NCBI GenBank assembly: GCA_046155885.1
Contig: JBJXFU010000013.1
Location: 8,954-72,953 of the forward strand
Reading direction: 5' to 3'
DNA length: 64,000 nt
Origin: JAOADN01 sp046155885
GTDB lineage: Bacteria > Pseudomonadota > Alphaproteobacteria > Rhodobacterales > Rhodobacteraceae
Positions 1 through 7,799 of the stretch are shown piece by piece. Under the pieces are notes generated by a model that made no database searches, had not been told where the DNA came from, and was given only the letters and a program-made list of their open reading frames with translations. The position numbers were made by a program, and so were the translations under genes. Each line of letters starts with the position of its first letter. Positions within the stretch are counted from its first letter, which is position 1.

Positions 1-1
1 G

Positions 2-538
2 ATCGGGCTGGACCGGCGCTATCTGAACCGTTACCCGCACAGCTTCTCGGGCGGGCAGCGGCAGCGGATCGGGATCGCGCGGGCGCTGGCGCTGGGGCCG
101 GACCTCTTGATCTGCGACGAGCCTGTCTCGGCGCTGGATGTGTCGGTGCAGGCGCAGATCCTGAACCTTCTGAAGGACCTGCAGGCCGATCTCGGGCTGA
201 CCTATCTGTTCATTTCGCACAACCTCGCGGTCGTCGACTACATGGCCGACCGGATCGCCGTGATGTACCAGGGACGGATCGTCGAGCTGGCGCCGCGCGA
301 GGTGCTGATGCGGGCGCCGGTGCATCCCTATACGAAATCGCTGCTCGCGGCGGTTCCCTTCCCCGATCTCGACCGCCCGCTGGACTTCGGAATCATCCGC
401 ACCGAGGGGTTGAGCGGTACGGCGAACTGGCCCGCGGCCTTCGTGGCCGAACGGGACGGACTTGCGGCGATGGACCTTGGCGAAGGGCATCTCGTTCTGG
501 CGCGGCCCGGTTCCGATGCGCGCGAACTGCGCGCCTGA
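2..538 (+). CDS. ABC importer ATP-binding protein, Opp/Dpp type (3' part)
   Basis: C-terminal part (about 178 residues) of an ATPase of the oligopeptide/dipeptide ABC importer family. The frame is open to the window edge, so the Walker A half lies upstream. Visible are the signature SFSGGQRQR, Walker B LLICDEP followed by SALD, and the switch histidine in ISHN. After the ATPase core comes the family's extension starting HPYTKSLLAAVP, which marks peptide-type importers (DppD/DppF, OppD/OppF). It would energise uptake together with permeases and a binding protein that must lie to the left. The substrate cannot be told from this fragment. No downstream partner follows, so it is probably the last gene of its operon. 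Confidence 0.9.
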   Translation: MGLDRRYLNRYPHSFSGGQRQRIGIARALALGPDLLICDEPVSALDVSVQAQILNLLKDLQADLGLTYLFISHNLAVVDYMADRIAVMYQGRIVELAPREVLMRAPVHPYTKSLLAAVPFPDLDRPLDFGIIRTEGLSGTANWPAAFVAERDGLAAMDLGEGHLVLARPGSDARELRA

Positions 539-853
539 GCCCGGGGGCGGCGGTGGCTGGCGGAACTCCGCCGGCCGGCCGCCAGAGCGGGCACGGCCGG
601 CCGGAAACGCGCGGCGCGATTGTCCGCGGGTGGCATTGTCAGGCAGGGTTCCGGCCGGTAAGAAGTGTCGTCGGCGACGCGGAGGTGCGCCCCCTGATTG
701 CAGAGTTTCCGGCCGCGTCCGCGCACGAAGTTCCGCGACATCCCCGGAAGCGGGGTACCGGAACGGATCACCGGGCATGCGGCTGCCGGTTTAGGACAAT
801 GATGAACCGCGTCGCCCCGCGAACGGGGCCTCGCCCGACCGACCGAGCCTGAG
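539..853. other. intergenic, no gene seen
   Basis: About 315 bases between the peptide-importer ATPase and the first glycosyltransferase. Open frames here are short and have no recognisable protein content. It is rich in GGCCGGCC runs (near 569 and 590). It probably holds the promoter of the glycosyltransferase cluster, but I could not pick a convincing -35/-10 pair. Confidence 0.5.
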
Positions 854-2062
854 ATGACCCACAGTTCGGACAACGCCCGCGTTCTCATGTATAGCCACGA
901 CACGTTCGGGCTGGGCCACCTGCGCCGCTGCCGGACCATCGCGCATTCGCTGGTGCAGGAATTCCGGGGGCTTCAGGTCTATATCATTTCGGGTGCCACC
1001 ATCGCAGGCGCCTTCGACTACCGCTCGCGCGTCGATTTCGTGAAAATTCCGAGCGTCATCAAGCTGAGGAACGGCGAATACACGTCGATGAAGCGGCATA
1101 TCGACCTGGGCGAGACGCTGAAGATGCGCTCGTCGATCATCCGCAATGCCGCCGAGAGCTTCCAGCCCGACATTTTCATCGTCGACAAGGCCCCCCTCGG
1201 CCTGAAGGGCGAAGTCGAGGAGACGCTGCACTACCTGAAGGCGCGGGGCACGCGGCTGGTCCTGGGGATGCGCGACGTGATGGACGCGCCGCATCTGCTG
1301 GACGCCGAATGGAAGCGCAACGACGTGCTGAGGAAGGTCGGCCAGCTTTACGACGATATCTGGGTCTATGGCCCGCGCGACTTCTACGACCCGCTGATCG
1401 GGCTCGACGTGCCGCCGCTGGTCCGTGCGAAGATGAGCTTCGTGGGGTTCCTGCAACGCAATGTCTCGCCGTCCGAGATGCCGGCGGTACGGCCGGACAA
1501 CGCCTATATCCTGGTCACCACCGGGGGCGGCGGCGACGGGGCGGAGCTGGTGCACGACGTGATCGCCGCCTACGAGGCCGACCCCGGGCTGATCCATCCG
1601 GTGCTGATCGTGCTGGGGCCCTACATGTCGGCCAAGCAGCGGCGGAAGCTGATGCGCAAGGCCGAGCGAGTGCCGCAGGCCCGGGTGATCGACTTCGAGA
1701 GCCGGATGGAGGAGCTGGTCGCGGGCGCCGCCGGGGTGGTCGCGATGGGGGGGTACAACACCTTCTGCGAGATCCTGTCCTTCGACCGGCCGGCGCTGAT
1801 CGTGCCGCGCACGACGCCGCGCGAGGAGCAGCTGATCCGGGCACGGCGGGCGTCCGAGCTGGGGCTGGTCGATATGCTGCTGCCCGAGGAAAGCGCCGAG
1901 CCGCTGCGGCTGGCCGCCGCGCTGAAGGCATTGCCGGGGCGGCCGCGCCCGACCGAGGCGGGATCGGGCCTGAGGCTCGACGGGCTGAACCACATCAACG
2001 AGATCGTCCACGGCTGGCTTGACGTGAGCGAGGCCGACCAGAGGTCGGCGGCGAATAGCTGA
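854..2062 (+). CDS. MurG-like (GT28-type) glycosyltransferase
   Basis: 402-residue soluble GT-B glycosyltransferase. The N-terminal Rossmann half carries the family-28 acceptor-loop pattern GLGHLRR (residues 19-25). The C-terminal half has a glycine loop VTTGGGGDG (221-229) and the donor-side motif GGYNTFCEI (299-307), as in MurG-like enzymes that use UDP-sugars. No signal peptide or membrane segment is seen. It starts the run 854-7799; the next gene begins 2 bases after its stop, so co-transcription is likely. It is clearly related to the protein at 3303-4433 (same GHLxRxxRIA and GYNT.C.IL motifs), suggesting duplication around the GT4 gene. Donor and acceptor are unknown. Confidence 0.8.
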   Translation: MTHSSDNARVLMYSHDTFGLGHLRRCRTIAHSLVQEFRGLQVYIISGATIAGAFDYRSRVDFVKIPSVIKLRNGEYTSMKRHIDLGETLKMRSSIIRNAAESFQPDIFIVDKAPLGLKGEVEETLHYLKARGTRLVLGMRDVMDAPHLLDAEWKRNDVLRKVGQLYDDIWVYGPRDFYDPLIGLDVPPLVRAKMSFVGFLQRNVSPSEMPAVRPDNAYILVTTGGGGDGAELVHDVIAAYEADPGLIHPVLIVLGPYMSAKQRRKLMRKAERVPQARVIDFESRMEELVAGAAGVVAMGGYNTFCEILSFDRPALIVPRTTPREEQLIRARRASELGLVDMLLPEESAEPLRLAAALKALPGRPRPTEAGSGLRLDGLNHINEIVHGWLDVSEADQRSAANS

Positions 2063-2064
2063 CC

Positions 2065-3306
2065 GTGGCAGGTCCGGCCGGGCGGCTGGTGATCGTGCTG
2101 AAGGGTTATCCGCGCCTGTCGGAGACCTTCATCGCGCAGGAAATCCTGGGGCTGGAGCGGGCGGGGCTGGACATCGCGCTGGTGTCGCTGCGCCATCCGA
2201 CCGACCGCAAGCGGCATCCGGTGCATGACGAGATCAGGGCGCCGGTGACCTATCTTCCCGAGTACCTGTATCGGGAGCCGTGGCGGGCGCTGCGGGGGCT
2301 GGCGCATGCGGCGCGCCGGCCAGGCTTCGGGCGGGCGTTCCACCGGTTCCTGCGCGACTTGCGGCGCGACCCCTCGCCGAACCGGGTGCGGCGGTTCGGG
2401 CAGGCGGCGGTTCTGGTGCGCGAGATGCCGGCGGGGGCGGACTGGCTTTACGCGCATTTCATCCACACGCCCGCGTCGGTGGCCGCCTATGCGGCGCTGC
2501 TGACCGGGCTGCCGTGGAGCGTGTCGGCCCATGCCAAGGACATCTGGACGGCGCCCGACTGGGACCTGAGCGAGAAGCTGGGCGAGATGCGCTGGGCGGT
2601 CACCTGCACGGGGACGGGCCGGGACCGGCTGGCCGGGCTGTCGGGGGGCAAGGCGCCGGTGCATCTGGTCTATCACGGGCTGGACCTTGCCCGGTTCGGG
2701 CCGCCGGGGGGGGACCGGGCGCCGCGTGACGGGTCCGATCCGGGCGATCCGGTGCGGATCATGAGTGTGGGGCGGGCGGTGGAGAAGAAAGGCTTCGGCA
2801 CCCTGATCGAGGCGCTGGGGCGCCTGCCGAAGGGTCTCGCCTGGAGCTTCACGCATGTCGGCGGCGGCGATGTCGCGACACTTCGCGCGCGCGCCGGGGC
2901 GCTGGGGATGGGGGACAGGGTGGTCTGGCGCGGGGCGCTGGACCAGCCGGAGGTGCTGCGGATTTACCGCGCGGCGGATGTCTTCGCGTTGGCCTGCCGG
3001 GTGGCCGGGGACGGCGACCGGGACGGGTTGCCGAACGTGCTGGTCGAGGCTTCGAGCCAGGGGTTGGCTTGCGTCAGCACCCGGGTTTCCGCCATTCCGG
3101 AACTGATCCGCGACGGCGAAAACGGGCTTCTGGTGCCGCCGGACGATCCCGGCGCGCTGGCCGGGGCGCTGGCGCGGCTGATCGGTGACCCGGCGCTTCG
3201 GTCAGCGCTGGGGCGGGCCGCCGAGGCGCGGGTGCGCAGCGAATTCGACCATGAGGCCGGGCTGCGCCGGCTGCTGGCGCTGTTCAGGGAAAGCCGGATG
3301 CCATGA
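2065..3306 (+). CDS. glycosyltransferase family 4
   Basis: 413-residue GT-B enzyme of the GT4 (Glycos_transf_1) family. The C-terminal half shows IMSVGRAVEKKGF at the domain start and the donor-binding E-x7-E region around DGLPNVLVEASSQGL. It begins with GTG two bases after the previous stop and overlaps the next gene by four bases (ATGA), so the three glycosyltransferases are one translationally coupled unit. It probably adds a hexose to a lipid- or protein-linked acceptor at the cytoplasmic side; resemblance to colanic-acid-type enzymes is only general. Sugar specificity is not visible. Confidence 0.85.
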   Translation: MAGPAGRLVIVLKGYPRLSETFIAQEILGLERAGLDIALVSLRHPTDRKRHPVHDEIRAPVTYLPEYLYREPWRALRGLAHAARRPGFGRAFHRFLRDLRRDPSPNRVRRFGQAAVLVREMPAGADWLYAHFIHTPASVAAYAALLTGLPWSVSAHAKDIWTAPDWDLSEKLGEMRWAVTCTGTGRDRLAGLSGGKAPVHLVYHGLDLARFGPPGGDRAPRDGSDPGDPVRIMSVGRAVEKKGFGTLIEALGRLPKGLAWSFTHVGGGDVATLRARAGALGMGDRVVWRGALDQPEVLRIYRAADVFALACRVAGDGDRDGLPNVLVEASSQGLACVSTRVSAIPELIRDGENGLLVPPDDPGALAGALARLIGDPALRSALGRAAEARVRSEFDHEAGLRRLLALFRESRMP

Positions 3307-4433
3307 GACCCTCGCCGCGCGTGTTCTTCTATGTCCAGCACCTGCTCGGGATCGGGCACCTCGCCCGGGCGAGCCGGATCGCGGCGGCGCTGGCCGCGGA
3401 CGGGTTCGAGGTCACGGTGGTCACCGGGGGCACTCCGGTTCCGGGGTTTCCCGGCCCGGGGGTGGCGCATGTGGCGCTGCCGGAAATCCGGTCGGACGCG
3501 GGGTTTACGGGGTTGGCCGACGGCGAGGGGCGGCCGCTGACAGATGCCTTCCGGGAGATGCGGCGCGACCTGCTTCTGGCGGCCTTCCGCGCGGCGGCGC
3601 CGGATATCGTGGTGACCGAGGCCTTCCCCTTCGGCCGCCGTCAGGTGCGTTTCGAGCTTCTGCCGCTGATGGAGGCGATCCACGCCTTGCCCTCTCGCCC
3701 GCGCGTGGCGGCATCGGTGCGCGACATCCTGCAGGAGCGCGCCAAGCCCGGCCGCGACGAGGAAAGCGCGTCGCTGGCGCGGACGTACTACGACTGCATC
3801 CTGGTGCATGGCGATCCGTCCTTCGCGCGGCTGGAAGAGACCTTTCCGCTGGCCGCGGGGCTGGCGGACCTGGTGGCCTATACCGGCCTCGTGGCGGCGC
3901 CGCTTCCCCCGCCCGCCGAAGACCGCTTCGACGTCGTCGTCTCGGCGGGCGGGGGTGCGGTGGGGGGGGCGCTGTTAGCGGCGGCGGCCGAGGCGGCGGG
4001 GCGGCTTCCCGGGTCGGGAAGCTGGGCGCTGATCGGCGGCACCAACCTGCCGCAGGCGGAATACGACGCGCTGGCGGCGCGGCTGCCCGGGAACGCCGCG
4101 CTGTTCCGGTTCCGGCGGGACTTCGTGGGGCTGTTGCAGAATGCGCGGCTATCGGTGTCGCAGGCGGGCTACAACACCGTCTGCGACATCCTCGGCGCGG
4201 GATGCCGCAGCGTGCTGGTGCCCTTCGCCGCGGGCGGCGAGACGGAGCAGGGCGCGCGGGCCGAGCGGCTGGCGGCACTGGGGCTGGCGCGGGTGGTGGA
4301 GGAGGCGCGGCTGAGCGGCCCGGCGATGACCGGGGCGGTGGCGGCAAGCCTTGCCGGGCCGGCGCCGCCACCGTCGCCGCTCGACCTGGGCGGGGCGGCG
4401 GCGACGGCGCGGCTGCTGCGCGAGCTTCTGTGA
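3303..4433 (+). CDS. MurG-like (GT28-type) glycosyltransferase, paralog of 854-2062
   Basis: 376-residue GT-B protein. Motifs: GIGHLAR (16-22), SAGGGAVGG (214-222) and QAGYNTVCDIL (287-297), all at positions equivalent to the protein at 854-2062. The start ATG overlaps the GT4 stop (ATGA). The following gene is the degenerate ABC protein at 4593, 159 bases on. The arrangement GT28-GT4-GT28 followed by an exporter-type ABC protein suggests stepwise assembly of a short glycan and its handling at the membrane (inference). No membrane segments are present. Confidence 0.8.
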   Translation: MRPSPRVFFYVQHLLGIGHLARASRIAAALAADGFEVTVVTGGTPVPGFPGPGVAHVALPEIRSDAGFTGLADGEGRPLTDAFREMRRDLLLAAFRAAAPDIVVTEAFPFGRRQVRFELLPLMEAIHALPSRPRVAASVRDILQERAKPGRDEESASLARTYYDCILVHGDPSFARLEETFPLAAGLADLVAYTGLVAAPLPPPAEDRFDVVVSAGGGAVGGALLAAAAEAAGRLPGSGSWALIGGTNLPQAEYDALAARLPGNAALFRFRRDFVGLLQNARLSVSQAGYNTVCDILGAGCRSVLVPFAAGGETEQGARAERLAALGLARVVEEARLSGPAMTGAVAASLAGPAPPPSPLDLGGAAATARLLRELL

Positions 4434-4592
4434 ACGGATCGGGGCGGACGCACGCAGGAATGGGTGGATTTCCGCCAGCCCTGCGGTAAGGTCGCCGGGG
4501 GTCCGGATCGGGGATGCGGGAAACATGATGACGGGTCCTGCCGGGGTGGGAAAGCTTCGTCCGACATGTCGGCGCGAGGTGCGCTGAGGGCG

Positions 4593-7298
4593 ATGGAACC
4601 CCGGCTTTCGCGATATATCTGGCGGCACACGAGCGCCCAGCAGCTCTGGATCCTGCTGGTCGTGCTTTTGTCGATGGTCCCCTATTTCCTGTCCTTCGAC
4701 CTGCCCAAGCAGATCGTCAACGGCCCGATCCAGGGCGACGGTTTCGACACGCCGGACGCCACGCAGCTGTTCATGACGATCGAGTTCGACCTGCCGCTTG
4801 TCGGCCATGTGATGCTGTTCCCGGGCCTGCCGCTGGAACGGATGCCGACGCTTTTCGCGCTGAGCGGAGTGTTCCTGGGCCTCGTCATCATCAACGGGCT
4901 CTTCAAGTACTACATCAACACCTACAAGGGCCGGCTGGGCGAACGGCTTCTGCGGCGCATCCGGTTCGAGCTTGTGGACCGCATCCTGCGGTTTCCGCCG
5001 GAGACCTTCAAACGGCTGAAGGGTGCCGAAATCTCGAGCATGGTGAAGGACGAGGTGGAGCCGCTGGGCGGCTTCACGGGGGATGCCTTCGTGGTGCCCG
5101 TGCAGCTTGGCGGGCAGGCACTGACGGCACTGGTCTTCATCTTTGTGCAGAGCTTCTGGCTGGGCGTCATCACGGCGGCGCTGGTCAGCGTGCAGGCGCT
5201 GATCATTCCGCGCCTCAGGCGGCGGCTTCTGGTGCTGGGCCGGCAGCGGCAGCTTACGGCGCGCGAGCTTGCCGGGCGGGTCAGCGAGATCGTCGAGGGG
5301 ATCGGCACGATCCGCGCCTACGACACCTCGAACTTCGAGCGGGCGGACGTGGCGGGGCGGCTGGGGCTGATCTTCAAGATCCGTTACGACATCTACCAGT
5401 GGAAGTTCCTGGTGAAGTTCATCAACAACTTCCTCGCCTCGATCACGCCGTTCCTGTTCTACAGCGTCGGCGGTTATCTGGCGCTGCGCGGCAACCTGGA
5501 CATCGGGCAGCTGGTTGCGGTGATCGGGGCCTACAAGGACCTGCCCGGCCCGCTGAACGACCTGATCAGCTGGGACCAGAACCGGCAGGACGTGCAGGTC
5601 AAGTACACGCAGGTGGTCAACCAGTTCGCCATCGACGGAATGATCGACCCGGCGGTTCAGGCGCCGGATCTGTCGGGTGAACGCCAGCCGCTCGACCACC
5701 CGCTGGCCACGGTGTCGCTGGGTGTGGACGACGACAGCGGCAGCACGATCCTCGACCGGGTGAGTGTGCAGATCTCGCCGGGCGAGCTGGTGGCGCTGAC
5801 CAGTGACACGCCAAGCGCCGAGATTTTCGCCGAGACGGTGGCGCGCGGCGTCTGGCCGGCCCGGGGCAGGATCACGGTGGGCGAACAGGATGTGCTTTCG
5901 CTGCCGGATTCGCGGGTGGGGCGCGGCATCACCTATCTGGCGCCGGAGCCGTTCCTGTTCTTCGGGACGCTGCGCGACAACCTCGTCTACGGGCTGAAGC
6001 ACGCGCCCCTGTCGGGGCCGGAACGCGACGGGGACGCGCTGAAGCGCCATCAGTGGGCGGTGCGCGAGGCGCGGCTGGCGGGAAACCCCGAGCTCGACCT
6101 TGCCAGCGACTGGATCGACTACCGGGCGGCCGGGGCGACCGGGCCTGCGGATTTGTTCCCGGCGCTGGTGCGTGCGCTTGATGCGGCGCTGCTGAGCGAC
6201 GACGTGATCGACTTCGCGAAGCGGTCGACGATCGTGCCCGAAGACCAGGCCGAGCTGGCGGCCGACCTGGTCGGGCTTCGGCAGGCGGTGCGGGACGAGC
6301 TTGCCGCGCGAAAGCTCGGCCAGATGATCGCGGCCTTCGAACCGGAAGCCTACAACGGCGAGGCGACGGTGGGCGAGAACCTGCTGTTCGGCAACCCGAC
6401 CGGCCCCGAGCTGCAGTTCGAATCGATTGCCGCGAACGCCCACTTCCGCGCCTCGCTCGGGCAGGACCTGGCTTCGGACCTGTTTTCGACGGGCTACCAG
6501 ATCGCCGAGCAGGCGATCGAACTGTTCGCCGGGCTGCCGCCGGACCATCCGTTCTTCGAACAGCTGACCTTCATGTCGTCAGAGGATATCCCGCGCTATC
6601 AGAAGCTGTTGCAGGGGCTGAAGGGACGCGGCTTCGCCGAGGCGACCGAGGCCGAGCGGATCGACATCATCCGCCTGAGCTTTGCCTATATCGAAACGCG
6701 CCACCGCTTCGGGCTGCTGACGCCCGAGCTTCAGTCGCGCATCGTCGCGGCGCGCAGGCGCTTCCATGCGGAGCTTCCCGGGGACCTGCGCGGCGCCATC
6801 GAGCCTTACGATCCGGAACGCTTCATCGCCTCGGCCAATATCCTGGACAACGTGCTGTTCGGCCGCATCAGTCACCGCTACGCCAACGAGGTGGGAACGG
6901 TGCACGAGGTGATCCGCGATCTTTTCCGCACGCGGGGGCTCTACGAACGGGTGTTCTCGGTCGGGCTCGGCTATCATGTCGGGTCTTCGGGCAAGCGGCT
7001 GACCTCGGTGCAGCGGCAGAAACTCGGACTGGCCCGCGCGCTTTTGCGGAAGTCGGAGTACTATGTGTTCAACCGGCCGCTTTCGGCGGCGGATCAGGGC
7101 AGCCAGGACCGCGCCATGCGCAATGTCATCGACCATGTGCGGCGCGACGGGGCGGATCCGGCGGTGATCTGGGTTCTGTCGAATCCGTCGATGGGGGTGG
7201 TCTTCGACCGGGTGATCACGTTCAAGGGAGGCACGGTCGCCGACGACCGCAGGCGCATGCATGCCGGTGGCGGCGTTCACGACACGGGTACCGCCTGA
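4593..7298 (+). CDS. exporter-type ABC protein with degenerate nucleotide-binding domain
   Basis: About 901 residues if translation starts at MEPRLSRYIW (4593); an in-frame ATG at 4566 would add nine residues. The N-terminal ~340 residues are an ABC exporter membrane domain with several hydrophobic helices, the coupling-region text KGAEISSMVKDE and EIVEGIGTIRAYD. The C-terminal part keeps the ABC fold outline but not its chemistry. At the Walker A place stands ALTSDTPSAEIF (401-412, no GxxGxGKS). At the signature place is LTSVQRQKLGLARALL (for LSGGQRQ), at Walker B YYVFNRPLSAAD (no acidic pair), and at the switch histidine VLSNPS. About 280 residues are inserted between the Q-loop region and the signature, with NLVYG, NLLFG and NVLFG repeats. 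It follows three glycosyltransferases and precedes a cyclic-nucleotide-binding gene by 36 bases. ATP hydrolysis looks impossible as written; export, gating or scaffolding roles are open. Confidence 0.85.
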   Translation: MEPRLSRYIWRHTSAQQLWILLVVLLSMVPYFLSFDLPKQIVNGPIQGDGFDTPDATQLFMTIEFDLPLVGHVMLFPGLPLERMPTLFALSGVFLGLVIINGLFKYYINTYKGRLGERLLRRIRFELVDRILRFPPETFKRLKGAEISSMVKDEVEPLGGFTGDAFVVPVQLGGQALTALVFIFVQSFWLGVITAALVSVQALIIPRLRRRLLVLGRQRQLTARELAGRVSEIVEGIGTIRAYDTSNFERADVAGRLGLIFKIRYDIYQWKFLVKFINNFLASITPFLFYSVGGYLALRGNLDIGQLVAVIGAYKDLPGPLNDLISWDQNRQDVQVKYTQVVNQFAIDGMIDPAVQAPDLSGERQPLDHPLATVSLGVDDDSGSTILDRVSVQISPGELVALTSDTPSAEIFAETVARGVWPARGRITVGEQDVLSLPDSRVGRGITYLAPEPFLFFGTLRDNLVYGLKHAPLSGPERDGDALKRHQWAVREARLAGNPELDLASDWIDYRAAGATGPADLFPALVRALDAALLSDDVIDFAKRSTIVPEDQAELAADLVGLRQAVRDELAARKLGQMIAAFEPEAYNGEATVGENLLFGNPTGPELQFESIAANAHFRASLGQDLASDLFSTGYQIAEQAIELFAGLPPDHPFFEQLTFMSSEDIPRYQKLLQGLKGRGFAEATEAERIDIIRLSFAYIETRHRFGLLTPELQSRIVAARRRFHAELPGDLRGAIEPYDPERFIASANILDNVLFGRISHRYANEVGTVHEVIRDLFRTRGLYERVFSVGLGYHVGSSGKRLTSVQRQKLGLARALLRKSEYYVFNRPLSAADQGSQDRAMRNVIDHVRRDGADPAVIWVLSNPSMGVVFDRVITFKGGTVADDRRRMHAGGGVHDTGTA

Positions 7299-7334
7299 GA
7301 GGGCGCGAGGCGGGCGAACGGGAGGTTCGGGCGT

Positions 7335-7799
7335 ATGTTGCTGAAGGACGAAGTGCAGATGTTGCGGCAGATCCCGCTTTTCGCGCGGGTCGAGCCAGCG
7401 CGGCTGAAGCTTCTGGCCTTCGCGTCGGACCGGGTGAGTTATGGCCTGGGCGACGTGATCTTTCACCAGGGCGATACGGGCGATGCGGCCTATGTGATCC
7501 TTAACGGGCGCGCCGACGTGGTGGCCGAAACGGCGGGCGGGCCCTTGAAGGTGGCCGAGGTGGCGCGGAACGCGATCGTCGGCGAGATCGCGATCCTGTG
7601 CGACGTGACCCGCACCGCGACGGTCAAGGCGGCCACGCCGCTCGAGGCGCTGCGCATCCGCAAGGACGTGTTCCTGAAGATGCTGACCGACTTTCCCGAC
7701 ATCACCATCGAGGTGATGCGGGTGCTTGCGTTCCGGCTCAGCCAGACGACGACGGAACTGGCCGAGGCGCGGAGCCAGCTTCCCCCGCGCCCGCACTGA
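7335..7799 (+). CDS. stand-alone cyclic nucleotide-binding domain protein
   Basis: 154 residues forming one CRP/PKA-type cyclic nucleotide-binding domain with no helix-turn-helix after it. The phosphate-binding cassette reads GEIAILCDVTRTA (residues 83-95). It keeps the ribose-binding Glu and the phosphate-binding Arg, so ligand binding is plausible. A good Shine-Dalgarno (GGAGG at 7321) precedes the ATG. Being 36 bases behind the degenerate ABC protein, it probably acts as its regulatory partner (inference). Its last 62 bases overlap, tail to tail, the metallophosphoesterase on the other strand. Confidence 0.88.
   Translation: MLLKDEVQMLRQIPLFARVEPARLKLLAFASDRVSYGLGDVIFHQGDTGDAAYVILNGRADVVAETAGGPLKVAEVARNAIVGEIAILCDVTRTATVKAATPLEALRIRKDVFLKMLTDFPDITIEVMRVLAFRLSQTTTELAEARSQLPPRPH

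Noticed and set aside
4149..6548. 799-codon minus-strand frame opposite the ABC protein
   Set aside because: Antisense artefact of high GC content. The plus strand has clear membrane helices and ABC-like segments.
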